DNA from: Treponema sp.
GTDB taxonomy: Bacteria; Spirochaetota; Spirochaetia; Treponematales; UBA12059
DNA length: 8,331 nt
Assembly (NCBI GenBank): GCA_012517645.1
Contig: JAAYUR010000257.1
Coordinates: 1-8,331 of the forward strand
Direction: 5' to 3'
Both the position numbers and the translations under genes were made by a program. Below the pieces are notes generated by a model. It saw nothing but the letters and a program-made list of their open reading frames with translations. It had not been told where the DNA came from and made no database searches. Numbering within the stretch: position 1 is the first letter of the stretch; each line of letters opens with the position of its first letter. This document shows, one piece after another, positions 1 to 5,410 of the stretch.

Positions 1-397
1 AGCCGTCCCGCTCCTCCAGGAAGGACTCGGCGCGACTGCCCAGGGGGAGGTCGTCGGGCACCCGGGACAGGCGGAAGGCCAGGGCCGGATCGCCTCCGGA
101 CAAGAACCGGACCAGGAGCCCGGCCCAGTCCGCCCAGCGGTCGCGGTAGGATAGGTACCGGGCGGTCTGGAGGGCCGACCGGGGATCCGGCGCCGGCCGG
201 CCGGCCAGGGAAGCCTCGGCGTCGTTCAGGATGCGACGGACGGACTCGGGCTCCATCATCCGGCGGAAGAGGCCCGCCGAGTCGTCCCGCACCGTCGTCC
301 CGTGACCCCGGCTCCGGAGGAAGCGGTCCAGGTAGTGGACCGCGGGGTAGGGGGCGTTCAGCTGAACGAAGGGCGGCTGGATGAGGAGGAAGCGCAT
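1..397 (-). CDS. B12-binding-type radical SAM protein, N-terminal part (cut by window edge)
   Basis: Leftward gene whose first 132 codons are visible; the rest lies beyond the left edge. The protein begins MRFLLIQPPFVQLNAPYPAV, followed by LDRFLRSRGH. This is the beta-strand/loop/helix opening of the B12-binding-like domain that precedes many radical SAM cores: LLIQPP, then a helix ending in a 'longer, RGH' motif. The CxxxCxxC iron-sulfur motif is not in the visible part, so the radical SAM assignment is by resemblance to spirochaete proteins with this opening. Substrate unknown. The ATG at 397-395 is chosen because the conserved strand starts directly after it. No Shine-Dalgarno precedes it; instead a TATACT box lies six bases upstream, predicting a leaderless mRNA. 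Third codon positions are strongly G/C, which supports real coding. Alternatively it could be another Rossmann-like cobalamin-domain protein. Confidence 0.72.
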   Translation of the reverse strand, partial: MRFLLIQPPFVQLNAPYPAVHYLDRFLRSRGHGTTVRDDSAGLFRRMMEPESVRRILNDAEASLAGRPAPDPRSALQTARYLSYRDRWADWAGLLVRFLSGGDPALAFRLSRVPDDLPLGSRAESFLEERDG

Positions 398-403
398 GGG
401 GGC

Positions 404-409
404 AGTATA
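404..409 (-). promoter_or_regulatory. -10 box of the radical SAM gene promoter (probably leaderless)
   Basis: Read leftward, the sequence is TATACT, six C-rich bases, then ATG. A sigma70-type -10 box this close puts the expected transcription start on or next to the start codon. No good -35 is present: at 17 bases the hexamer is TGTCCA (3 of 6), which is part of the tandem heptamer array. An activator or repressor might use that array, but this is inference. Confidence 0.5.
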
Positions 410-411
410 CG

Positions 412-439
412 GTGGACAGTGGACAGTGGACAGTGGACA
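412..439. repeat. Four tandem copies of a 7-base unit (GTGGACA)
   Basis: Four exact head-to-tail copies of GTGGACA occupy 412-439, directly upstream of the -10 box of the leftward gene. Two further copies of the core in opposite orientation (GTCCAC) occur at 516-521 and 530-535. The 21-base stretch 411-431 and the reverse complement of 516-536 therefore share the same ends (GGTGGAC and GTGGAC). It could be an operator array, a slipped-strand microsatellite, or part of a dispersed intergenic element. Confidence 0.85.
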
Positions 440-540
440 GTTGCCGCGGCGGCGCGGTAAGCCACACCGCCAAAGCGTCGGATCCATCCGCGTAGAGCCG
501 ACGCTTCCGTTCAGGGTCCACGGTTTGCCGTCCACCGATC
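440..540. other. Gene-free spacer with two dyads and inverted GTCCAC copies
   Basis: No convincing gene lies between 398 and 583. Besides the heptamer array, the spacer holds an imperfect hairpin at 448-471 (10-base arms, two C-A mismatches, TAAG loop), a perfect 9-base inverted repeat AAGCGTCGG/CCGACGCTT at 473-481 and 498-506 with a 16-base loop, and the two GTCCAC copies at 516-521 and 530-535. Short reading frames across it look unlike any protein. The stack of dyads between two repeat-bearing ends suggests a small non-coding element of about 126 bases (411-536). Confidence 0.5.
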
Positions 541-570
541 TTGACTTCCCTCCCGCTTTCACGGTATAAA
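541..570 (+). promoter_or_regulatory. Sigma70-type promoter of tRNA-Phe
   Basis: TTGACT at 541-546 (five of six consensus bases) and TATAAA at 565-570 (five of six) are separated by 18 bases. The predicted start, near 577, lies about seven bases before the mature tRNA at 584. This is the strongest promoter match in the window. Confidence 0.85.
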
Positions 571-583
571 TTCCCCAGAACAA

Positions 584-656
584 GCCGCTGTAGCTCAGTT
601 GGTAGAGCAGTGGACTGAAAATCCACGTGTCGTCAGTTCAATTCTGACCGGTGGCA
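584..656 (+). tRNA. tRNA-Phe (anticodon GAA)
   Basis: A full cloverleaf can be folded by hand. The acceptor is GCCGCTG (584-590) with CGGTGGC (649-655), including two G-U pairs, and the discriminator is A656. The D stem is GCTC (593-596) with GAGC (605-608). The anticodon stem is GTGGA (610-614) with TCCAC (622-626), and the loop CTGAAAA has the anticodon GAA at 617-619. The T stem is GTCAG (632-636) with CTGAC (644-648) around TTCAATT. The 3' CCA is not encoded (GGA follows the discriminator), so a CCA-adding enzyme is required. It has its own promoter and terminator and appears to be a single-gene unit. Confidence 0.97.
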
Positions 657-657
657 G

Positions 658-695
658 GAAGGGCCGTCCGTATAGGGCGGTCCTTCGTTTTTCTT
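658..695 (+). terminator. Rho-independent terminator of tRNA-Phe
   Basis: The arms 658-669 and 675-686 form a 12-bp stem (with two G-U pairs) around a GTATA loop. Two bases after the stem follows a run of five T (688-692), then CTT. It starts two bases after the tRNA and separates it from tpx. Confidence 0.88.
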
Positions 696-778
696 GCCCC
701 GGCCCTTCCTCCTGGTTACCTTAATCCCATACATCGGGGGTGGAGCTGCACAAGCTTCGTGCCACTACCCGGGAATCG

Positions 779-784
779 AGGAGG
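779..784 (+). promoter_or_regulatory. Ribosome binding site that fixes the tpx start
   Basis: A full AGGAGG lies four bases before the ATG at 789. It is the only canonical Shine-Dalgarno this close to a start in the window and shows that the long in-frame stretch back to 651 is not translated as part of tpx. The spacing is slightly short. Confidence 0.8.
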
Positions 785-788
785 AACT

Positions 789-1298
789 ATGGCCGTCATC
801 ACCTTCAAGGGAAACCCAGTACATACTTCCGGCGATCTGCCCGCCCCGGGCTCCGTCGCCCCGGATTTCCGCCTGACCAAGGGGGACCTTTCCGACGTTT
901 CCCTGTCGGATTTCAAGGGAAAGGTGCGCATCCTCAACATCGTCCCCAGCCTGGACACCTCGGTCTGCGCCCTGTCCGCCAAGCGCTTCGAGCAGGAGGT
1001 CAAGAAGCGCCCCGGCCTGGTGGTGCTGACCATAAGCCGGGATCTCCCCTTCGCCCAGGGGCGGTTCTGCAAGACCGAGGGCGTGGAGAACGTCATCATG
1101 CTTTCGGAGCTTCGAGACCGGGACTTCGGCAGGGCCTACGGGGCGGAGATGAGGGACGGTCCCTTGGCGGGCCTGCTCTCTCGGGCCGTTGTGGTCGTGG
1201 ACTCCGCCGGAAAGGTCGTCTATACCGAGCAGGTTCCCGAGATAGCCCGGGAGCCGGATTACGAGAAAGCCCTGGCCGCAGCCTCCAAGGCCACCTAG
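789..1298 (+). CDS. tpx: Thiol peroxidase (atypical 2-Cys peroxiredoxin Tpx)
   Basis: The 169-residue protein matches the E. coli-type Tpx family along its whole length (usual length about 165-170). Tpx reduces hydrogen peroxide and alkyl hydroperoxides in the cytoplasm (periplasm in some species) with electrons from thioredoxin. Visible family marks are FKGNPV near the N-terminus, APDF at 24-27, the peroxidatic site LNIVPSLDTSVC with Cys60, and the resolving site LPFAQGRFC with Cys94. DGPL, ARAVVVVD and EPDYEKAL follow near the C-terminus. Both cysteines are present, so it should be active. There is no signal peptide, so it probably acts in the cytoplasm here. The gene follows the tRNA-Phe terminator and has a strong ribosome site. 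No clear promoter is visible in 696-778; only weak TA-rich hexamers around 717-732 could serve. It converges on the next gene with a 22-base gap. Confidence 0.97.
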   Translation: MAVITFKGNPVHTSGDLPAPGSVAPDFRLTKGDLSDVSLSDFKGKVRILNIVPSLDTSVCALSAKRFEQEVKKRPGLVVLTISRDLPFAQGRFCKTEGVENVIMLSELRDRDFGRAYGAEMRDGPLAGLLSRAVVVVDSAGKVVYTEQVPEIAREPDYEKALAAASKAT

Positions 1299-1320
1299 GG
1301 GAGAATCGAGGTTCCAGGGC

Positions 1321-2283
1321 TTAGGGCAGGTTCTTGTCGATGACCACCACCACCCGACCCTCCTGAAGGAGGGTTCGGTTGGCTGGTATGGTCAGGATTT
1401 TCAGGGCGTCCTCCCGGGAGATCACCAAGTCCGTCCGGGATGTTCCGAATACCCCGGAAGCCGCAATCCGGAGCGGGTTGTCCCCGGTGCGTTCCTCCAG
1501 GGACGCGGTTTGCAGGTCCTCGGTGTATCCCACCAGCCCCCAGCGGCGGATGGCCTCGGGGGAAACGAGGTTCCGCTCTAGAATGGTGTTCATTCTATCG
1601 TCGAAGACCCTCGGGAAGAGGCAGGGCATGGCCCGAGCCCGGACGTGCTCTCCCCGCACGGGAAGCTCGCCCTTGGCGTAGATGACGATGCCCGAATAGG
1701 GACGGGACGGGGCATAGTCCAGGGGGGCCGCGAGCTCGTAGGGGCGGCTGTGCCGCACGTAGAGAGAGGCGATGTCCGTCAGGGGCAGTTCGTAGAGGGC
1801 GGAGAAGCGACGGAAGTCGGGGCTGAAGGAACTCTCCCGGCGGGATACGGACCGGATCAGGTCCAGCAGGTCGTTGATGGAAAGGGTCCCGTCCGCCAGG
1901 GTATCCCCCACGGTCCGGTAGGAATCCACGGGTATCCGAAATACGGTCTCCTGGAGGAGCCCGGGCAGGTCCCGCTCGATCATGTTCTCCGCCTCCGACC
2001 GTCCGGAAGGCATGCGGACGCCCGCAGCCCGGAGGTCCAGGGAGATCCGCGCGGAGAGGATCATGGTATCCCAGCGGAGGGTCGCGGATGTGGAGTAGTA
2101 CGAGGCCGAGGAAGCCGGCGTCGCGAGGGCGGAGACGGGCGTGCCGGGGGCGGGAGGCATCGATCCGAAAGCGGTCTGGGCGTACCCGGGCCCCGGGCAG
2201 ACTGTCCGGAGGAGGGCCGCGGCCCACAGCGCCGCCGGGAGGATGCGGTTCGCCGTTCTAGGATTCTCGGGTATGCGTTTCAT
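1321..2283 (-). CDS. Uncharacterised exported protein (possible LPP20/FlgT-like fold)
   Basis: The 320-residue protein has an N-terminal signal peptide: basic MKRIPENPRTANR, hydrophobic ILPAALWAAALL, and a likely signal peptidase I cut after GYA or GYAQ near residue 36. Cys29 lies in LLRTVC, which is a poor lipobox. A Pro/Ala/Ser-rich stretch (about 37-66) follows, then a folded region with 'SARISLDLRAAG' near 77-88, a central helical part, a YSGIVIYAKG strand motif, and a C-terminal GVFGTSRTDLVIS...EGRVVVVID segment. The mix of 'IVIYAKG' and 'VVVVID' strands recalls LPP20/FlgT-like secreted proteins and hypothetical proteins of treponemes, but I cannot assign a function. It is the last gene of the leftward cluster, 24 bases after the transglycosylase, without a good ribosome site, and likely translated from the same message. 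The ATG at 2283 is the only start that keeps the signal peptide. Confidence 0.8.
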   Translation of the reverse strand: MKRIPENPRTANRILPAALWAAALLRTVCPGPGYAQTAFGSMPPAPGTPVSALATPASSASYYSTSATLRWDTMILSARISLDLRAAGVRMPSGRSEAENMIERDLPGLLQETVFRIPVDSYRTVGDTLADGTLSINDLLDLIRSVSRRESSFSPDFRRFSALYELPLTDIASLYVRHSRPYELAAPLDYAPSRPYSGIVIYAKGELPVRGEHVRARAMPCLFPRVFDDRMNTILERNLVSPEAIRRWGLVGYTEDLQTASLEERTGDNPLRIAASGVFGTSRTDLVISREDALKILTIPANRTLLQEGRVVVVIDKNLP

Positions 2284-2307
2284 GGGTCGTCGATGAGGTC
2301 TTCCGCC

Positions 2308-3741
2308 TCACTCCATTTTCGGCACCTTCAGGGTCATTCCTTCACGGATAATGGAGGAGATGTCCAGGCCGTTGCGTTCCGCCAGGGTCTCCGGCTGGAC
2401 TCCGTAGCGAAGGGAGATGGCCCACAGGGTATCCCCCCGGGCTACGACGTAGGACTCCGAGAAATCCAGGGTTTCCGAGGGTGCGGGGGGTGCGTAGGGC
2501 CCCTTCTCCTTGAGGGCGGGTATGACCAGGGTGGAGCCGATGCGCAGGGCCTCGGGCCGCACCCCGGGGTTGAGGCGGAGGATCAGCGCCACGGTCACCT
2601 CGTAGTGCCGGGCCAGGGCGGAGAGGGTATCCCCGGAGCGCACCGTATGTCGGTAGTAGCGCAGGGCCTGGAAATCGGGCCGGGCCAGGATCTCCCGGAC
2701 AGCCCCGGCTTCCCGGGCGGGAACCTTGAGTGCGTACTTCCCTTCCGGGGGGGTGACGTCGTAGCGCAGCTCCGGGTTCCCGGTCCTAAGGACCGGAAGG
2801 GGGATCCCGGCGGCTTCGGACAGCAGGGCCAGGTCCACGGGCCGGTCCAGATCCACGCGCTCCCAGGCTGCAGGCGGGGTATCCGGGACGGCCAGTCCGT
2901 TGCGCCCGGCCCGGCCCAGCACGGATACCGCCGCCAGGAACTTGGGCACGTAGTTCACCGCCTCCGGGGTCAAGAGCCCACGGTCGGAAAGCTCCCAGTA
3001 GTCCCGGGTCCCTCCCGCGGCGGCCGCTCGGCTCACGGCCCCCAGGCCGGCGTTGTACGCCGCCAGGGCGAGTTCCCAGGAGCCCAGGGCCTCGTAGTTG
3101 GTCCTTAGCTTTCGGAGCGCGGCGTCCGTGCTCTTCATGAAGTCCCGGCGCTCGTCCACCCACTCGTCGATGCGCATGTCGTAGCCCGCTATGGAGTTCC
3201 GCATGAACTGCCAGAGCCCCGCGGCCCCGGACCGGGACACCGCGCGGGGGGACCATTCCGACTCGATCACGGGCAGGAAGAAGAGCTCCTCCGGGAGACG
3301 GTACCAGCGGATCCGTTCGTACACGTACGAGGCGTATGGAGCGGACCGGGCGGATACGGTCTCCAGCCATGTTCGGCCCCCGGGGGATAGAAAGGCATCC
3401 CGGAATTTGCGGAATCTCTGGTTTTCCCAGGGTATGGGGATGGAAAGCCCGTCCTCCGGGGGGCGCCGGGTCAGGTACCCGGGGTCCGGGAGGCCGGGGG
3501 CTGTCGGGTTCCCGGCGGCTCCGGGAACGGCGCCGGCCGGCGGCTCCGGCTCCGTGTCGGGCCGCTGGGAGCGCAGGGGGCGGGACGGGGAGGCCGCCCG
3601 GGGGTCCGGCTCCGCGAGGGCGGGAGCGGCAGCCCCGGCAGGGGAGGAGACCGCGGAGGGCGCGGCTCCGAAGGCCCCCGCCGCGGCCAGCAGGAACAGG
3701 AAGACCCCGACCCGGGGCCGACGGATCGGGGCAGGGTTCAA
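2308..3741 (-). CDS. MltD-like membrane-bound lytic transglycosylase, SLT domain plus two LysM
   Basis: The 477-residue exported enzyme cleaves the MurNAc-GlcNAc bond of peptidoglycan to leave 1,6-anhydro ends. A hydrophobic signal segment (VGVFLFLLAAAGAFGAA, about 11-27) is followed by a disordered Pro/Ala-rich linker to about residue 90. Next is the GH23 SLT domain with LPVIESEWSPRAVS (catalytic Glu160), SGAAGLWQF and ALAAYNAGLGAV. Two LysM repeats, at about 363-408 and 430-475, have the SGDTLSALA and RGDTLWAIS cores and bind glycan. The order matches MltD. The start is a TTG at 3741-3739 that overlaps the upstream TGA by four bases (TTGA); no ATG or GTG lies in a suitable place, and a longer reading up to 4110 only overlaps the neighbour in another frame. 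The pairing with the upstream lipoprotein gene implies translational coupling. There is no lipobox cysteine, so it may be anchored by its signal segment or released. Confidence 0.93.
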   Translation of the reverse strand: MNPAPIRRPRVGVFLFLLAAAGAFGAAPSAVSSPAGAAAPALAEPDPRAASPSRPLRSQRPDTEPEPPAGAVPGAAGNPTAPGLPDPGYLTRRPPEDGLSIPIPWENQRFRKFRDAFLSPGGRTWLETVSARSAPYASYVYERIRWYRLPEELFFLPVIESEWSPRAVSRSGAAGLWQFMRNSIAGYDMRIDEWVDERRDFMKSTDAALRKLRTNYEALGSWELALAAYNAGLGAVSRAAAAGGTRDYWELSDRGLLTPEAVNYVPKFLAAVSVLGRAGRNGLAVPDTPPAAWERVDLDRPVDLALLSEAAGIPLPVLRTGNPELRYDVTPPEGKYALKVPAREAGAVREILARPDFQALRYYRHTVRSGDTLSALARHYEVTVALILRLNPGVRPEALRIGSTLVIPALKEKGPYAPPAPSETLDFSESYVVARGDTLWAISLRYGVQPETLAERNGLDISSIIREGMTLKVPKME

Positions 3742-4787
3742 TTCAGCTTTTCCCCGAAATAGATCCCCGCCCACTCCCAGCGGCCGTGGATCTCCGGATC
3801 CGAGGGGAAGTTGATCTTCCGGAAATACAGGTACCAGGTCGCGATCCGTTCGGACCAGCCCCAGGTCCGGAGGAAGGCCTCCCGGGCGTTCGATCCCGGG
3901 TCCAGGGTCGGGGCCGAGAAGATCCGGCTGCCCGACATGAACTCGGAGAAGTCGAACAGCACCTGGCTGTTTCCCTCGGTCTGGTCCTGCTGCCAGGACA
4001 TGGCGAAGAACCCGACCTTGGCCCGGAGCCGCTGGAGCGTCCGGGGGCTCCCTTGGGCCAGGGCGGTTTGGACCCGGCCCACCAGGTCGTCCAGGCTCTC
4101 GTAGGTCCAATCCTTGGGGGAGTTGGCGAACTCGATCAGGGTGCGGGCGTACTGGAAGGCGTCCGGGTAGCCGGGGATGGAGGATCCGAAGTGGGGAAGG
4201 TACTTCTGGTAGGCCGCCAGGGCCGCGTCCCAGTCTCCGATCCTCTCGTACTCCTTTCCCAGCAGGAACCAGGCCGCCCCCAGGTCGATGGAATCCGGGA
4301 ACCGGGCGATGAGCTCCCTTCGGTAGTCTATCCGCCGAACGGGGGAGGGGGACAGCTCCAGGAGGCGTTCCAGGCAGATCTTGTGGATCGACTCGCCCTT
4401 GAGGATAAGGTCCGGGTGATTCTTGACGATCCGGTCGAAGTAAAGGGACGCCACCTCCGGGGCTCCGGATTGGAGGTACGCGTAGGCTACGGTGAACAGG
4501 TAATGGGTCGCGTAGGGGTCCGAGGCGTCCCGTTCCACCACCCCGGTCAGGAAGGGGACCAAGCGGCCGTAGTCCCGGGTCCTGAGGTAGGCGTCCGCGA
4601 TGGTCTGAACCACGGCGAAGCGCTCCTCACCCTTGATCCCCGGATCCCCAAGGAGGGTGAAGAGTTCCGAAAGCTCGCGCTCCATAGCCGTCCGTCCGGC
4701 GGCGGAGCGGTCGGTCCGGGAACCGGAGCAGGCGGTCGACAGAAGGAGGACGGCCGCGCAGAGGGCCGCCGCGGAACGATGGAGCAT
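3738..4787 (-). CDS. TPR-type lipoprotein
   Basis: The 349-residue protein begins MLHRSAAALCAAVLLLSTAC. The LSTAC lipobox puts the lipidated cysteine at residue 20, so the mature protein is membrane-anchored outside the cytoplasm. The remainder is helical with TPR-like repeats, for example VVQTIADAYLRTRDYGRLVPF (about 60-80), LFTVAYAYLQSGAPEVASLYF (97-117) and AAWFLLGKEYERIGDWDAALAAY (171-193). The C-terminal third, rich in Trp and aromatic residues (SWQQDQ, LRTWGWSERIATWYLYF, GRWEWAG), shows no domain that I recognise. TPR lipoproteins commonly act as scaffolds for envelope complexes; here the next gene, overlapping by four bases, is a transglycosylase, so a role in placing or restraining it is a reasonable inference. 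The ATG at 4787 has no Shine-Dalgarno and lies six bases from a -10 box. Confidence 0.88.
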   Translation of the reverse strand: MLHRSAAALCAAVLLLSTACSGSRTDRSAAGRTAMERELSELFTLLGDPGIKGEERFAVVQTIADAYLRTRDYGRLVPFLTGVVERDASDPYATHYLFTVAYAYLQSGAPEVASLYFDRIVKNHPDLILKGESIHKICLERLLELSPSPVRRIDYRRELIARFPDSIDLGAAWFLLGKEYERIGDWDAALAAYQKYLPHFGSSIPGYPDAFQYARTLIEFANSPKDWTYESLDDLVGRVQTALAQGSPRTLQRLRAKVGFFAMSWQQDQTEGNSQVLFDFSEFMSGSRIFSAPTLDPGSNAREAFLRTWGWSERIATWYLYFRKINFPSDPEIHGRWEWAGIYFGEKLN

Positions 4788-4793
4788 GGAAAA

Positions 4794-4823
4794 AGCCTAG
4801 CACGGCCGTCTCGGCGTTGGCAA
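4794..4823 (-). promoter_or_regulatory. Leftward promoter of the lipoprotein-transglycosylase cluster
   Basis: Read leftward: TTGCCA (4823-4818, five of six), 18 bases, then TAGGCT (4799-4794, three of six), six bases, then ATG. The -10 is weak, so it may need help from an activator. Its -35 box overlaps that of the rightward promoter by five bases. Confidence 0.5.
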
Positions 4824-4845
4824 GAACGACCTGTGAGGCTATACT
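4817..4845 (+). promoter_or_regulatory. Rightward promoter of the membrane protein-TPR-DUF2400 cluster (leaderless)
   Basis: TTGGCA at 4817-4822 (five of six), an ideal 17-base spacer, and TATACT at 4840-4845 (five of six). The ATG follows after only seven bases, so transcription should begin at or within a base of the start codon. No Shine-Dalgarno sequence precedes the ATG. Confidence 0.75.
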
Positions 4846-4852
4846 CCTATCT

Positions 4853-5410
4853 ATGAGCGGTTCCCGGCCCCGACCTCCGAAAGATATCACCTTCGCCCTT
4901 GCCATCGCCCTGGTCCTGGTCGGAACGGCCCTGCTCCTATTGACCACCGGAGCCTTGCCCGGCCCCTCCAGGCTCTGGCCCATGGGGGTGGCCGCGGTGG
5001 GGTGCGTCATCCTGTACCTGGGCGCCACGCGTTCCCTGCCCTCGGCCTGGATCTTCGTGGGCTCCGCCTTCGTCCTGTCCGCCGCGCTATTGATCGTACG
5101 GGGCTTCATGGAATGGCCCCTTTCCCGGTACTGGCCCCTGTTCATGGTCGTTCTGGGCTGTTCCAACTTGGTCTCGGGATGGATACGGTACAAACGGCGG
5201 CGGGCCGCCTACCTGGTTCCCTCAATCGCCTTCATGATCCTGGGGGTGTTCTTTTCCCTCTTCTCCTTCGATGTCATCCAATTCTCCTTCCGCCGCTTCT
5301 TCTCGGAGTGGTGGCCCGTCTTCCTAATCGCCGCGGGCCTTGTCCTGCTGTTCCTCTATTTCTACAACCGGATCCGGTTTGCCCGGGCCTCGGGAAGGAC
5401 AGAGAGATGA
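4853..5410 (+). CDS. Six-helix membrane protein with three LiaI/DUF5668-like hairpin modules
   Basis: The 185-residue integral membrane protein has predicted helices near 12-32, 41-58, 65-84, 92-110, 118-138 and 151-171. Three copies of a two-helix unit are visible, each second helix starting with Trp-Pro: RLWPMGVAAVGCVILYLG, RYWPLFMVVLGCSNLVSG and EWWPVFLIAAGLVLLFLY. This W-P plus small/hydrophobic pattern is typical of the LiaI-LiaF-like (DUF5668) membrane region found in envelope-stress proteins. There is no C-terminal soluble LiaF domain, so sensing by itself is unlikely; function unknown. A TTG 36 bases upstream is in frame, but the ATG at 4853 is preferred because the TTG is the -35 box itself. 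It is the first gene of the rightward cluster; its stop overlaps the next start (ATGA). Confidence 0.85.
   Translation: MSGSRPRPPKDITFALAIALVLVGTALLLLTTGALPGPSRLWPMGVAAVGCVILYLGATRSLPSAWIFVGSAFVLSAALLIVRGFMEWPLSRYWPLFMVVLGCSNLVSGWIRYKRRRAAYLVPSIAFMILGVFFSLFSFDVIQFSFRRFFSEWWPVFLIAAGLVLLFLYFYNRIRFARASGRTER

Noticed and set aside
412..439. CRISPR-like array
   Set aside because: The unit is only seven bases with no spacers; it is a simple tandem repeat.
381..569. Small rightward open frame over the heptamer repeats
   Set aside because: It overlaps the radical SAM start, translates simple repeats and shows no ribosome site.
651..788. N-terminal extension of tpx to 651
   Set aside because: It begins inside tRNA-Phe and runs through its terminator; the AGGAGG and family alignment fix the start at 789.
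1357..1374. Hairpin ACCCTCC/GGAGGGT with TGAA loop as a terminator for the converging genes
   Set aside because: No T run follows on either strand and it lies within coding sequence of the leftward gene; it may be chance.
1645..3108. Long rightward open frame of 487 codons
   Set aside because: It is antisense to the exported protein and the transglycosylase, is Gly/Arg/Pro-rich with no domain, and arises from the high GC content of the opposite strand.
3742..4110. N-terminal extension of the transglycosylase up to 4110
   Set aside because: It overlaps the lipoprotein gene in another frame, has no signal features, and would bury the real signal peptide inside the protein.
3336..4856. Long rightward open frame of 506 codons
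   Set aside because: Antisense to two well supported leftward genes; low-complexity Gly/Pro/Arg composition; no ribosome site or domain.
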